NCBI GenBank assembly: GCA_016204905.1
Contig: JACQJU010000101.1
Span: forward strand, 1 to 17,266
From: Candidatus Gottesmanbacteria bacterium
GTDB taxonomy: Bacteria; Patescibacteriota; Microgenomatia; 2-02-FULL-39-11
Length of the DNA stretch: 17,266 bases
Reading direction: 5' to 3'
Under the pieces are notes generated by a model that saw nothing but the letters and a program-made list of their open reading frames with translations, searched no databases and had not been told where the DNA came from. Of the stretch, positions 7,642 through 13,175 are shown in pieces (the stretch's first letter is position 1; each line of letters starts with the position of its first letter). The translations under genes were made by a program, and so were the position numbers.

Positions 7642-8079
7642 TTATTTCAGACGAGACTGATTTTTTCTTCGCTGTTCCAAATCATTATCAATGGGTCGCT
7701 TCACTCGCAGGTACCAGGTACCGTAACCGAACAGCGTTGTTGCTCCGAATAGAAGCATTGACAAATACCATGATGATGTCAACGACAACGGAGCAATAAG
7801 CGCTACGCCATTGATAATCGGTATTGCTACAAGTTGCCATAGGCCGAATTGGAAGTCAAACGCCGCGATGATGGGCTCGAGAAGATCGCTTTCGACGATC
7901 TGAGTTAGTCGCCCAAAGAACGCATTGACCGGCCAGTCAGTCTGGAACAGCTTGTTTACCATCAAGAAGATGGTTACTGTCCAGATTGTGATTGCAAGTA
8001 TCGAACCTGACTGGGCGATAAAATAGCTCACGCCGACTATCAAAAGACGAGCTATTCGTTGGAATGTTATATCGCTCAT
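7642..8079 (-). CDS. Unrecognised small integral membrane protein
   Basis: The predicted product has 145 residues and three or four membrane helices: a long hydrophobic stretch at about residues 9-42 that could be two helices, one at about 80-100 and one at about 103-124, ending in a charged tail (IDNDLEQRRKNQSRLK). I do not recognise the family and see no enzymatic motif. The start is the ATG reading MSDITF, chosen because AGGAGG (8085-8090) lies 5 nt upstream. Longer starts at 8100 (MKKQED) or 8115 are in frame; the 8100 start has GGAGAGGG about 6 nt before it, so a slightly longer form is possible. It is the first gene of the - strand pair and is flanked by a 14-bp inverted repeat. Higher GC and the orientation set it apart from both neighbouring operons. 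Confidence 0.65.
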   Translation of the reverse strand: MSDITFQRIARLLIVGVSYFIAQSGSILAITIWTVTIFLMVNKLFQTDWPVNAFFGRLTQIVESDLLEPIIAAFDFQFGLWQLVAIPIINGVALIAPLSLTSSWYLSMLLFGATTLFGYGTWYLRVKRPIDNDLEQRRKNQSRLK

Positions 8080-8084
8080 TGAAT

Positions 8085-8090
8085 CCTCCT
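8085..8090 (-). promoter_or_regulatory. Shine-Dalgarno deciding the start at 8079
   Basis: AGGAGG on the - strand lies 5 nt from the ATG at 8079, which favours this start over the in-frame ATGs farther upstream. Confidence 0.65.
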
Positions 8091-8103
8091 GTTTTTTCAT
8101 TGC

Positions 8104-8117
8104 CGCCCTCTCCAAAA
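8104..8117. repeat. 14-bp inverted repeat, right copy
   Basis: CGCCCTCTCCAAAA pairs exactly with 7620-7633. It lies in the leader of the membrane protein gene and overlaps the upstream in-frame start codons. Identity stops exactly at both ends of the 14 bp. Confidence 0.7.
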
Positions 8118-8121
8118 GGGA

Positions 8122-8150
8122 GTTGACTTATATTGGGATTTTAAGTCAAC
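8122..8150. repeat. Inverted repeat upstream of the - strand genes (possible operator)
   Basis: Arms GTTGACTTA (8122-8130) and TAAGTCAAC (8142-8150) are perfect complements around an 11-nt centre. The element lies about 45-70 nt before the membrane protein start, where an operator or promoter for that gene could be. Each arm contains a TTGACT -35-like hexamer, one per strand. Confidence 0.6.
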
Positions 8151-8176
8151 AGCGAAATCTAGAGAAAGACGAGTTT

Positions 8177-8212
8177 ATTGACAAAATGACGCACGTGCGG
8201 ATTTTTGTCAAT
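8177..8212. repeat. 36-bp concentric palindrome with CGCACGTGCG core (copy 1)
   Basis: Outer arms ATTGACAAAA (8177-8186) and TTTTGTCAAT (8203-8212) are perfect complements. The perfect 10-bp palindrome CGCACGTGCG (8190-8199) has exactly the same centre (8194.5). Only the three base pairs between core and arms are unpaired. No T run follows, so it does not look like a terminator. Confidence 0.75.
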
Positions 8213-8402
8213 TCTCCTCTACCCGTAGACTTCGCTTGGGCTAAGTTATCTTTTTTCCGCAAAATATTAAAGTGCAAGATTAATAAACTATAAGCTACAA
8301 AATAAACGCAGCATTAGAGCGCCTTTTTATCAACTTACTTCGTGAATTTTAACCGAGAGAGAGAGGCTTTGTCAACTATAGGTTCTTCAGACCCTTTGCC
8401 AA

Positions 8403-8442
8403 TCTATACCTTGTTTTCGCACGTGCGTAAATTAGGTATAGA
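8403..8442. repeat. 40-bp concentric palindrome with CGCACGTGCG core (copy 2)
   Basis: The same 10-bp core occurs at 8418-8427, with outer arms TCTATACC (8403-8410) and GGTATAGA (8435-8442) sharing its centre (8422.5). The arms are unrelated in sequence to those of copy 1, yet perfectly symmetric. The two centres are 228 bp apart. Confidence 0.75.
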
Positions 8443-8517
8443 ACTATAACTTTCTAATTTATTAATTCATTATTACTTTCACCCTACTGCTAGTGTTTCA
8501 CAGTTTTCACGGACACC

Positions 8518-8546
8518 TTGACATTATCTTATTTTAGTATCACAAT
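8518..8546 (+). promoter_or_regulatory. Promoter of the mraZ/dcw operon
   Basis: TTGACA (8518-8523) is a perfect -35 box and CACAAT (8541-8546) a moderate -10 box, spaced by 17 nt. Transcription would begin near 8553, right at the start of the tandem repeats proposed as MraZ boxes. Three TTTCAC hexamers (8477, 8496 and 8505) lie upstream. Confidence 0.5.
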
Positions 8547-8551
8547 GGAAG

Positions 8552-8581
8552 AAAGTGGTGAAAAGTTGCTAAATGAGGAGG
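8552..8581 (+). promoter_or_regulatory. Possible MraZ-binding boxes (10-nt tandem repeats)
   Basis: Consecutive 10-nt units AAAGTGGTGA, AAAGTTGCTA and the weaker AAATGAGGAG precede mraZ. Tandem AAAGTG-type repeats of the same period are the known MraZ binding sites in Mollicutes, and GTGGG-type repeats in other bacteria. Position and period agree, so autoregulation by MraZ is inferred. The third unit also holds the Shine-Dalgarno. Confidence 0.5.
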
Positions 8582-8597
8582 GGCTAAATAGCGGGAT

Positions 8598-8993
8598 ATG
8601 TTCTTAGGAACTTACGAACATAATTTACTTGATAAAGATAGAATTTCGCTTCCGGCTAAACTACGAAGTGTTTTAGAGGGTCAAAGAATAATTCTTCGTG
8701 TGGGACTTGAGCCTTGTATTGTGGGATTTAAAGAGTCGGATTGGATGGAAAATACAAAAGGAGAATTAAGTAAACCATTTTTTTTGGACAAAAAGGGAAG
8801 AGATGAGCGGAGGAAAATATTTGCGAACGCTGAATATGCTGAGTTGGATAGTCAAGGGCGCTTTGTTCTACCTAAAGCAATGCTCTTACATGCCGGTATT
8901 AGAGAAAAAGCAAGCATCATAGGAGCAGGAGATCATTTTGAGATATGGGAGACAAAAATTTGGCGAGACTATTATAAAAAAGTGAGAAAATGA
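8598..8993 (+). CDS. mraZ: Transcriptional regulator MraZ
   Basis: MraZ is the DNA-binding regulator of the division and cell wall cluster and usually represses its own operon. The 131-residue protein shows the two half-domains of the AbrB-like fold: GTYEHNLLDKDRISLPAKLR (residues 4-23) and ELDSQGRFVLP (82-92), each with the conserved Asp...Arg turn (D12/R15, D84/R88). It lacks the longer C-terminal tail of some family members. It is the first gene of the cluster, preceded by a TTGACA promoter and possible MraZ boxes. The Shine-Dalgarno GAGGAGGGG (8575-8583) is 14 nt from the ATG, rather far; a nearer GCGGG is at 8591-8595. Its stop is TGA, the only TGA that ends a recognised gene in the window, and rsmH starts 18 nt later in the same frame. 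Confidence 0.95.
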   Translation: MFLGTYEHNLLDKDRISLPAKLRSVLEGQRIILRVGLEPCIVGFKESDWMENTKGELSKPFFLDKKGRDERRKIFANAEYAELDSQGRFVLPKAMLLHAGIREKASIIGAGDHFEIWETKIWRDYYKKVRK

Positions 8994-9011
8994 TTTCGGT
9001 TTTCACTGCCT

Positions 9012-9923
9012 ATGATCCGAAATCAAGACGCCTTTCATACTAGTGTACTTTTGCAAAAAGCAGTTGATGGGCTGAATGTCAAACCCGGCCGCAAATACAT
9101 CGATGCCACACTTGGAGGAGGAGGACATACAGAAGAGATTTTGAAACGTGGTGGAATAGTGCTGGGAATAGATATAGATCAGGATGCAGTTGACTATGTT
9201 AGAGAAAAGTTCAAAGTTCAAAGCTCCCTGCCTCGCCGGCAGGCAGGAAAGTTCAAAGTTAATAAGGATTTATTTATAGCACAAGGTAATTTTGCAGATT
9301 TAAAAAATATTGCCAAAAAGTATAATTTTGACCTTGTCGCCGGCATACTTTTTGACCTGGGGATGTCTTCATATCAGATTGATAAATCAACTCGTGGTTT
9401 TTCATTCTTGAGGGACGAATCACTAGATATGAGGATGGATAAATCCGAAGATATTACAGCCGAATACATAATCAATCATAAACCAAAGGAATATTTATAT
9501 GAAATATTTACAAAATTTTCTGAAGAACTCGATTCTGGGAGCATTGCTGAGGCTATTGTTAGCGCCCGTGCCCTAAAACCTATTAAAACGACTCAAGATT
9601 TAGTACGCATAATAATGAGTGCTAAAAAACGCGTTGGACAACAACACGAAGCAACAAAAGTATTCCAGGCACTACGAATCGCAGTCAATGATGAATTGGA
9701 AAACCTATTACAAGGTCTAGAGGATGCTTATCAGTTATTGCAGGAGGGTGGCAGATTGGTAGTAATCAGTTTTCATTCACTAGAGGATAGGAGAGTAAAA
9801 TTACAAGGTAGGGAAAAAGGTTGGCATTTAATAACCAAAAAACCGATTATCGCAGATTATCAAGAAATTCTCAAAAATCCCAGATCAAGAAGCGCAAAAA
9901 TGCGAATTTTTGAGAAAGTATAA
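9012..9923 (+). CDS. rsmH: 16S rRNA m4C1402 methyltransferase RsmH, with in-frame palindromic insertion
   Basis: RsmH (MraW) transfers a methyl group from S-adenosylmethionine to N4 of C1402 in 16S rRNA, in the decoding centre. Seen in the 303-residue protein: FHTSVLLQKAVDGL at the N-terminus, the SAM-binding loop DATLGGGGHT (31-40), LGIDIDQDA, FDLGMSSYQID (114-124), the RGFSF and LDMRMD motifs, and VISFHSLEDRRVK near 251-263. Between SAM motif I and the DLG motif lies a 14-residue insertion (V69 to F81, reading QSSLPRRQAGKF) coded by a GC-rich palindrome flanked by 13-bp direct repeats. Removing 42 bp rejoins EKFKV to NKDL without changing the frame. It sits on a surface-type segment between strands, so the enzyme is probably still active. 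The gene overlaps the next start by one base (TAATG). Confidence 0.95.
   Translation: MIRNQDAFHTSVLLQKAVDGLNVKPGRKYIDATLGGGGHTEEILKRGGIVLGIDIDQDAVDYVREKFKVQSSLPRRQAGKFKVNKDLFIAQGNFADLKNIAKKYNFDLVAGILFDLGMSSYQIDKSTRGFSFLRDESLDMRMDKSEDITAEYIINHKPKEYLYEIFTKFSEELDSGSIAEAIVSARALKPIKTTQDLVRIIMSAKKRVGQQHEATKVFQALRIAVNDELENLLQGLEDAYQLLQEGGRLVVISFHSLEDRRVKLQGREKGWHLITKKPIIADYQEILKNPRSRSAKMRIFEKV
9206..9260 (+). repeat. Palindromic element in rsmH flanked by 13-bp direct repeats
   Basis: The perfect direct repeats AAAGTTCAAAGTT (9206-9218 and 9248-9260) flank a palindrome with arms CCTGCCT (9227-9233) and AGGCAGG (9241-9247) around CGCCGGC. The repeat period is 42 bp, a multiple of three. I recall closely similar GC-rich palindromes coding for LPRRQAG-like peptides in other Patescibacteria genomes, but cannot check that here. 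Confidence 0.8.
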
Positions 9924-10216
9924 TGAAGAAAAAAATTACCTTTAGGCCAATATTGATATTATTTTATTTATCTCTAGCTATTGTTCAGGTCTATATACTA
10001 AATAGCATCTCCACCTATGGGGGTAAATTAAATGATATCGACAATGAAATCCGCTTAGTTGAAGACAATAATGATATATTAGCCGAAAATATTGCCTCAG
10101 CTTCTTCTGTAACCACTCTCTATAACAAAGCTAAAATGCTGGGATTTGTTACCAACCCACCCGTTTTATCACTTGATCCATTACCGGTAGCACTCTCAAG
10201 TCTTCCTTCTAATTAA
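9923..10216 (+). CDS. FtsL-like / septum formation initiator-type small membrane protein
   Basis: The 97-residue bitopic protein has a short basic cytoplasmic tail (MKKKITFR), a membrane helix at about residues 9-29, then a coiled-coil-like acidic helix with repeated Asn, Asp and Glu (about 35-60), and a Pro- and Leu-rich extracytoplasmic end (LDPLPVALSSLPSN). The position between rsmH and the class B PBP is exactly that of ftsL in dcw clusters, and FtsL sequences are otherwise poorly conserved, so the assignment rests on topology and position. FtsL with FtsB and FtsQ would activate septal peptidoglycan synthesis. The start overlaps the rsmH stop by one base, and the stop touches the next ATG, so translation is probably coupled. 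Confidence 0.7.
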   Translation: MKKKITFRPILILFYLSLAIVQVYILNSISTYGGKLNDIDNEIRLVEDNNDILAENIASASSVTTLYNKAKMLGFVTNPPVLSLDPLPVALSSLPSN

Positions 10217-11896
10217 ATGGAATTGAGGCTGAAATTTCTTTTCATTTTTTTTGTTCTAGTTTTTATTATCATTACAGGCAGGTTATTTTATTGGCAAATT
10301 ATTTTATCCGATAGATTAGAAGGAGAGGCAGATACTCAAAGGACTAAGCTTTTCCAAATTCCTGCCAAGCGTGGCACCATCATGGCACAAGATGGGAGCC
10401 TGCTTGTAGCCAATCAAAGAGCTTACCTAGTCTACGCCGAGCCCAGAAAAATTAAAAATATGACCAATACCCAAGATTTATTAGCCGATATTTTAGATTT
10501 AGATGCTGCTTCAATATCTGGAAAATTTAGAAACGAATCACTAGCCTGGATACCCATAGCCCACAAAGTTGAAGAAGAAAAAAAACAAATGCTTCAAACC
10601 AAAAATCTGCCAGGGATAGGTTTCGAGGAAGAAGGTTTACGCTATTATCCCGAGAGCTCTATGGCTGCTCATATTCTAGGTTTTGTTGGCAAAGACGCCA
10701 AAGGTGATGATAAGGGCTATTTTGGCATAGAGGGTTTTTATGACAGACAATTAAAAGGAAGGACTGGCAGTATGCGTCAGGAAACCGATGCTAGAGGATT
10801 ACCCATACTGATAGGAAAGCAAACAAGAATCGAGCCAGAAAATGGTAGAGATTTAATTTTACATATCGATAAAAGTGTCCAGTTTATTATAGAAAAAAAA
10901 CTAGAAGAAGCCATAAATAAATATGGCGCCAAAGGAGGTTGGGTGGTAGTGATGGAACCCAAAACGGGAAGCATTTTAGGTATGGCTTCATCACCTGCTT
11001 ATGAACCCAAAAAATATGGCACCTATGACAATTCTCTCTATAAAAATCCAATTGTTGCCGAAAGCTATGAACCTGGATCGACATTCAAAGTTTTGGTTAT
11101 GGGAGCTGCCTTAAAAGAGAAGAAAGTTAAACCCTCTCAAGAATTTATTGAAGAAGGCCCGATCGAAATAGGCGGCTATCAAATCAGGACTTGGAACAAT
11201 CAATATAGTGGCAAAATTACAGCAACGGGTATTTTGGAAAAATCTTCCAATGTCGGGATGGTTATGATCGGTAAATTACTCGGAAAAGACAAACTTATAC
11301 AGTATATAAAAAAATTTGGTATCGACAGAACAACAGGAATCGATTTAGAAGAAGAAGTATCAGCCGACCTAAGACCGGAAAACAGCTGGTATGATATCGA
11401 TTATGCTACAGCTAGCTTTGGACAAGGTATAGCAGTCACCGCTATTCAAATGATCAGAGCTGTTTCTGCTATTGCCAATGATGGTATTCTCGTAGAACCA
11501 CATATGGTAAAAACAATTGTTAATCCCGATGGAAGAAAGATTGACATTAGACCCAAAATTATTGATCAAGTAATATCCAAAGAAGCAGCACACGTCTTAT
11601 CAGAAATGATGGTCCAAGCAGTCGACCATGGGGAAGCTAGATATTCCAAGCCCAAAGGTTACAAAATAGCCGGCAAGACTGGAACGGCCCAAATACCTAT
11701 TGCTGGGCACTATGATGCTACCAAAACAATAGCTTCCTTTGTAGGCTTTGCTCCGGTTCCCAATCCCCAATTTGTTATGCTAACAACACTCAAGGAACCC
11801 ACTTCTTCACCTTGGGGATCAGAAACAGCCGCCCCTCTCTTTTTTTCTATCGCTAGAGAACTTTTTAGCTATTACGGTATTAGACCTTCACAATAA
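10217..11896 (+). CDS. ftsI: Class B penicillin-binding protein (FtsI/PBP2-type transpeptidase)
   Basis: This is a membrane-anchored D,D-transpeptidase that crosslinks peptidoglycan, by position the septal one. The 559-residue protein has one N-terminal membrane helix (about 5-23), a PBP dimerisation domain starting with the family's R-G-T motif (KRGTIMAQDG, 51-60), then the transpeptidase domain. All three catalytic motifs are present: STFK with nucleophile S288 (288-291), SSN (343-345) and KTG (487-489, in GKTGTAQIP). GIDLEEE and YATASFGQGIAVTAIQ also match FtsI-type enzymes. Length is typical and there is no PASTA domain. The ATG directly abuts the ftsL-like stop codon and no Shine-Dalgarno is visible, so coupling is likely. 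A PBP2/SpoVD sub-assignment is equally possible. Confidence 0.93.
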   Translation: MELRLKFLFIFFVLVFIIITGRLFYWQIILSDRLEGEADTQRTKLFQIPAKRGTIMAQDGSLLVANQRAYLVYAEPRKIKNMTNTQDLLADILDLDAASISGKFRNESLAWIPIAHKVEEEKKQMLQTKNLPGIGFEEEGLRYYPESSMAAHILGFVGKDAKGDDKGYFGIEGFYDRQLKGRTGSMRQETDARGLPILIGKQTRIEPENGRDLILHIDKSVQFIIEKKLEEAINKYGAKGGWVVVMEPKTGSILGMASSPAYEPKKYGTYDNSLYKNPIVAESYEPGSTFKVLVMGAALKEKKVKPSQEFIEEGPIEIGGYQIRTWNNQYSGKITATGILEKSSNVGMVMIGKLLGKDKLIQYIKKFGIDRTTGIDLEEEVSADLRPENSWYDIDYATASFGQGIAVTAIQMIRAVSAIANDGILVEPHMVKTIVNPDGRKIDIRPKIIDQVISKEAAHVLSEMMVQAVDHGEARYSKPKGYKIAGKTGTAQIPIAGHYDATKTIASFVGFAPVPNPQFVMLTTLKEPTSSPWGSETAAPLFFSIARELFSYYGIRPSQ

Positions 11897-11902
11897 GTAT
11901 TG

Positions 11903-11911
11903 TGATATAAT
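11903..11911 (+). promoter_or_regulatory. Extended -10 promoter for the murE-like gene
   Basis: TGATATAAT is a perfect TATAAT with the extended TGn element. No good -35 is visible, which extended -10 promoters tolerate. The start of transcription would be near 11918, about 10 nt before the ATG at 11928. An internal promoter would allow the Mur genes to be expressed separately from mraZ-ftsI. Confidence 0.6.
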
Positions 11912-11927
11912 AATACGGCCCTAAATT

Positions 11928-13175
11928 ATGCTCCAAACCATCAAAAATTGGGTACATTCCTGGCAATCTATAATCGCTAATTTAAGATACGGTTATCCTT
12001 CTAGATCCATGACAGTTATTGGTATCACCGGAACCGATGGTAAGACCACGACCACAGAACTGGTCTATCATATTCTCAAAACTGCCGGCAAAAAAGTCAG
12101 CATGATTTCTACCGTCAGAGCAGTTATCAATGGAAAAGAATACGATACTGGTTTTCATATAACTACGCCAAATAGTTCTATCCTCCAAAGATTTTTTTCT
12201 TTAGCCAAAAAAGGTCATACCGAATATATGGTTTTAGAAGTTACTTCCCATGCTCTAGATCAGCAGAGAGTCAGAGGTATAAAATTTGATATCGGCGTAA
12301 TAACCAATGTTTCACATGAGCACCTAGATTATCATAAGAGTTTTAAGAACTATCTATATACCAAAGCAAAACTAGTTACCAGGGCAAAAAATGCCATTCT
12401 CAATGTCGATGATACTAATTTTACCTTCCTCTCAGAAAAAGCCCAAGGAAAAATATATACTTTTGGTATAGAAAAAAGCGCCGAAACCTGTCCCCAAAAT
12501 ACCAACTATGAATCAACTCTCATAGGGAAGTTCAATCAATATAATATATTAGCATCAGTTGCAGTTGCAAGAATCCTCAAAATCGATGATAGTACTATTC
12601 GCACCGCTCTAAAAACATTTCCCGGCGTCAAAGGACGCCTGGAAGAAATAAAAAACAATAAAGAATTTCGTATTTTTATCGACTTTGCCCATAAAATAAA
12701 TGCCCTCGAAAATGCTCTCAAAACAGTTCGTCTACTTACAGACAAAAGAGTAATTGTTGTTTTTGGATCTGCAGGTTTACGCGATCATTTGAAACGTCCT
12801 ATTATGGGTAAAGTCGCTGGTAAAATTGCTAACTTCACCATACTTACAGCTGAAGATCCCCGTACGGAAGATGTCCGAGATATCATAGGTCAAATTGCCT
12901 CAGGCTGCATCATACAAGGAGCCAAAGAAGTGAAAAAAAAATTTGATCTCAAAAATCTCCAATATCCAGGCCATTATTTCTGGCGGATACCCGATCGCCA
13001 AGAAGCTATCAATTTTGCCATCAAAAATTTAGCCAAATCTGGAGATATAGTCTTAGTGACCGGAAAAGGTCATGAAAAATCCATGTGCTATGGTACCACT
13101 GAGTACCCTTGGGATGAAGAATCAGCCATCCGCAAAGCTCTAGATGATAAAATCAAGCAATCTAAATCAATTTAA
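11928..13175 (+). CDS. murE: MurE-like Mur ligase lacking most of the N-terminal domain
   Basis: Mur ligases add an amino acid to UDP-MurNAc peptides with ATP; MurE adds the third residue. The 415-residue protein has the P-loop GTDGKTT at residues 35-41, TSHALDQQRV, NVSHEHLDYH, the AKL segment with the usual carbamylated-Lys region, PGVKGRLEEI, DFAHKINALENALKT, and GKGHEKS near the end. In well-known MurE proteins of about 490 residues the P-loop lies near residue 110, so the UDP-binding N-terminal domain is largely missing and replaced by about 30 residues of helix. The amino acid selection motif, DNPR in diaminopimelate enzymes, reads EDPR (in TAEDPRTED), keeping the Arg that favours diaminopimelate but changing Asn to Asp. 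Its end overlaps pgeF by 32 nt. An extended -10 promoter precedes the start. It could be a MurE-like ligase with changed acceptor preference. Confidence 0.85.
   Translation: MLQTIKNWVHSWQSIIANLRYGYPSRSMTVIGITGTDGKTTTTELVYHILKTAGKKVSMISTVRAVINGKEYDTGFHITTPNSSILQRFFSLAKKGHTEYMVLEVTSHALDQQRVRGIKFDIGVITNVSHEHLDYHKSFKNYLYTKAKLVTRAKNAILNVDDTNFTFLSEKAQGKIYTFGIEKSAETCPQNTNYESTLIGKFNQYNILASVAVARILKIDDSTIRTALKTFPGVKGRLEEIKNNKEFRIFIDFAHKINALENALKTVRLLTDKRVIVVFGSAGLRDHLKRPIMGKVAGKIANFTILTAEDPRTEDVRDIIGQIASGCIIQGAKEVKKKFDLKNLQYPGHYFWRIPDRQEAINFAIKNLAKSGDIVLVTGKGHEKSMCYGTTEYPWDEESAIRKALDDKIKQSKSI

Larger units (their letters stand above)
8080..8597. other. Gene-free region between the - strand island and mraZ
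   Basis: No convincing coding region or RNA gene is seen in these roughly 500 bases. The part next to the membrane protein gene holds the distal 14-bp inverted repeat (8104-8117) and an inverted repeat at 8122-8150. Two larger symmetric palindromes follow at 8177-8212 and 8403-8442. The middle (about 8260-8400) is AT-rich with a short GA run and no recognisable signal. The right end holds the mraZ promoter and possible MraZ boxes. Promoters of both the - strand pair and mraZ should lie here, so it is a divergent regulatory region. Confidence 0.7.

Noticed and set aside
7166..7660. + strand open frames across the two - strand genes
   Set aside because: They lack ribosome binding sites and family features, and lie opposite - strand frames with strong start signals and a terminator.
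8380..8400. A GGTTC stretch resembling a tRNA T-arm
   Set aside because: No matching acceptor, anticodon or D-arm stems can be drawn around it.
8213..8402. CRISPR array or RNA gene between the two palindromes
   Set aside because: No regularly spaced repeat of 20 or more bases and no recognisable RNA fold is present; only AT-rich sequence with a short GA run is seen.
8573..8587. Tiny leader ORF (ATG AGG AGG GGC TAA) before mraZ
   Set aside because: Its codons are the Shine-Dalgarno itself, and it has no ribosome binding site of its own. A four-codon frame is expected by chance.
445..8993. Alternative genetic code with TGA read as an amino acid
   Set aside because: Only one internal TGA occurs in the whole window, and mraZ ends naturally at a TGA (8991-8993). 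Reading it as sense would fuse mraZ to rsmH in the same frame. Recoding lineages show many internal TGA codons.
12624..12639. GGCGTC/GACGCC small inverted repeat in murE
   Set aside because: It is a 6-bp stem inside the conserved Mur ligase PGVKGR coding segment, explained by codons of conserved residues.
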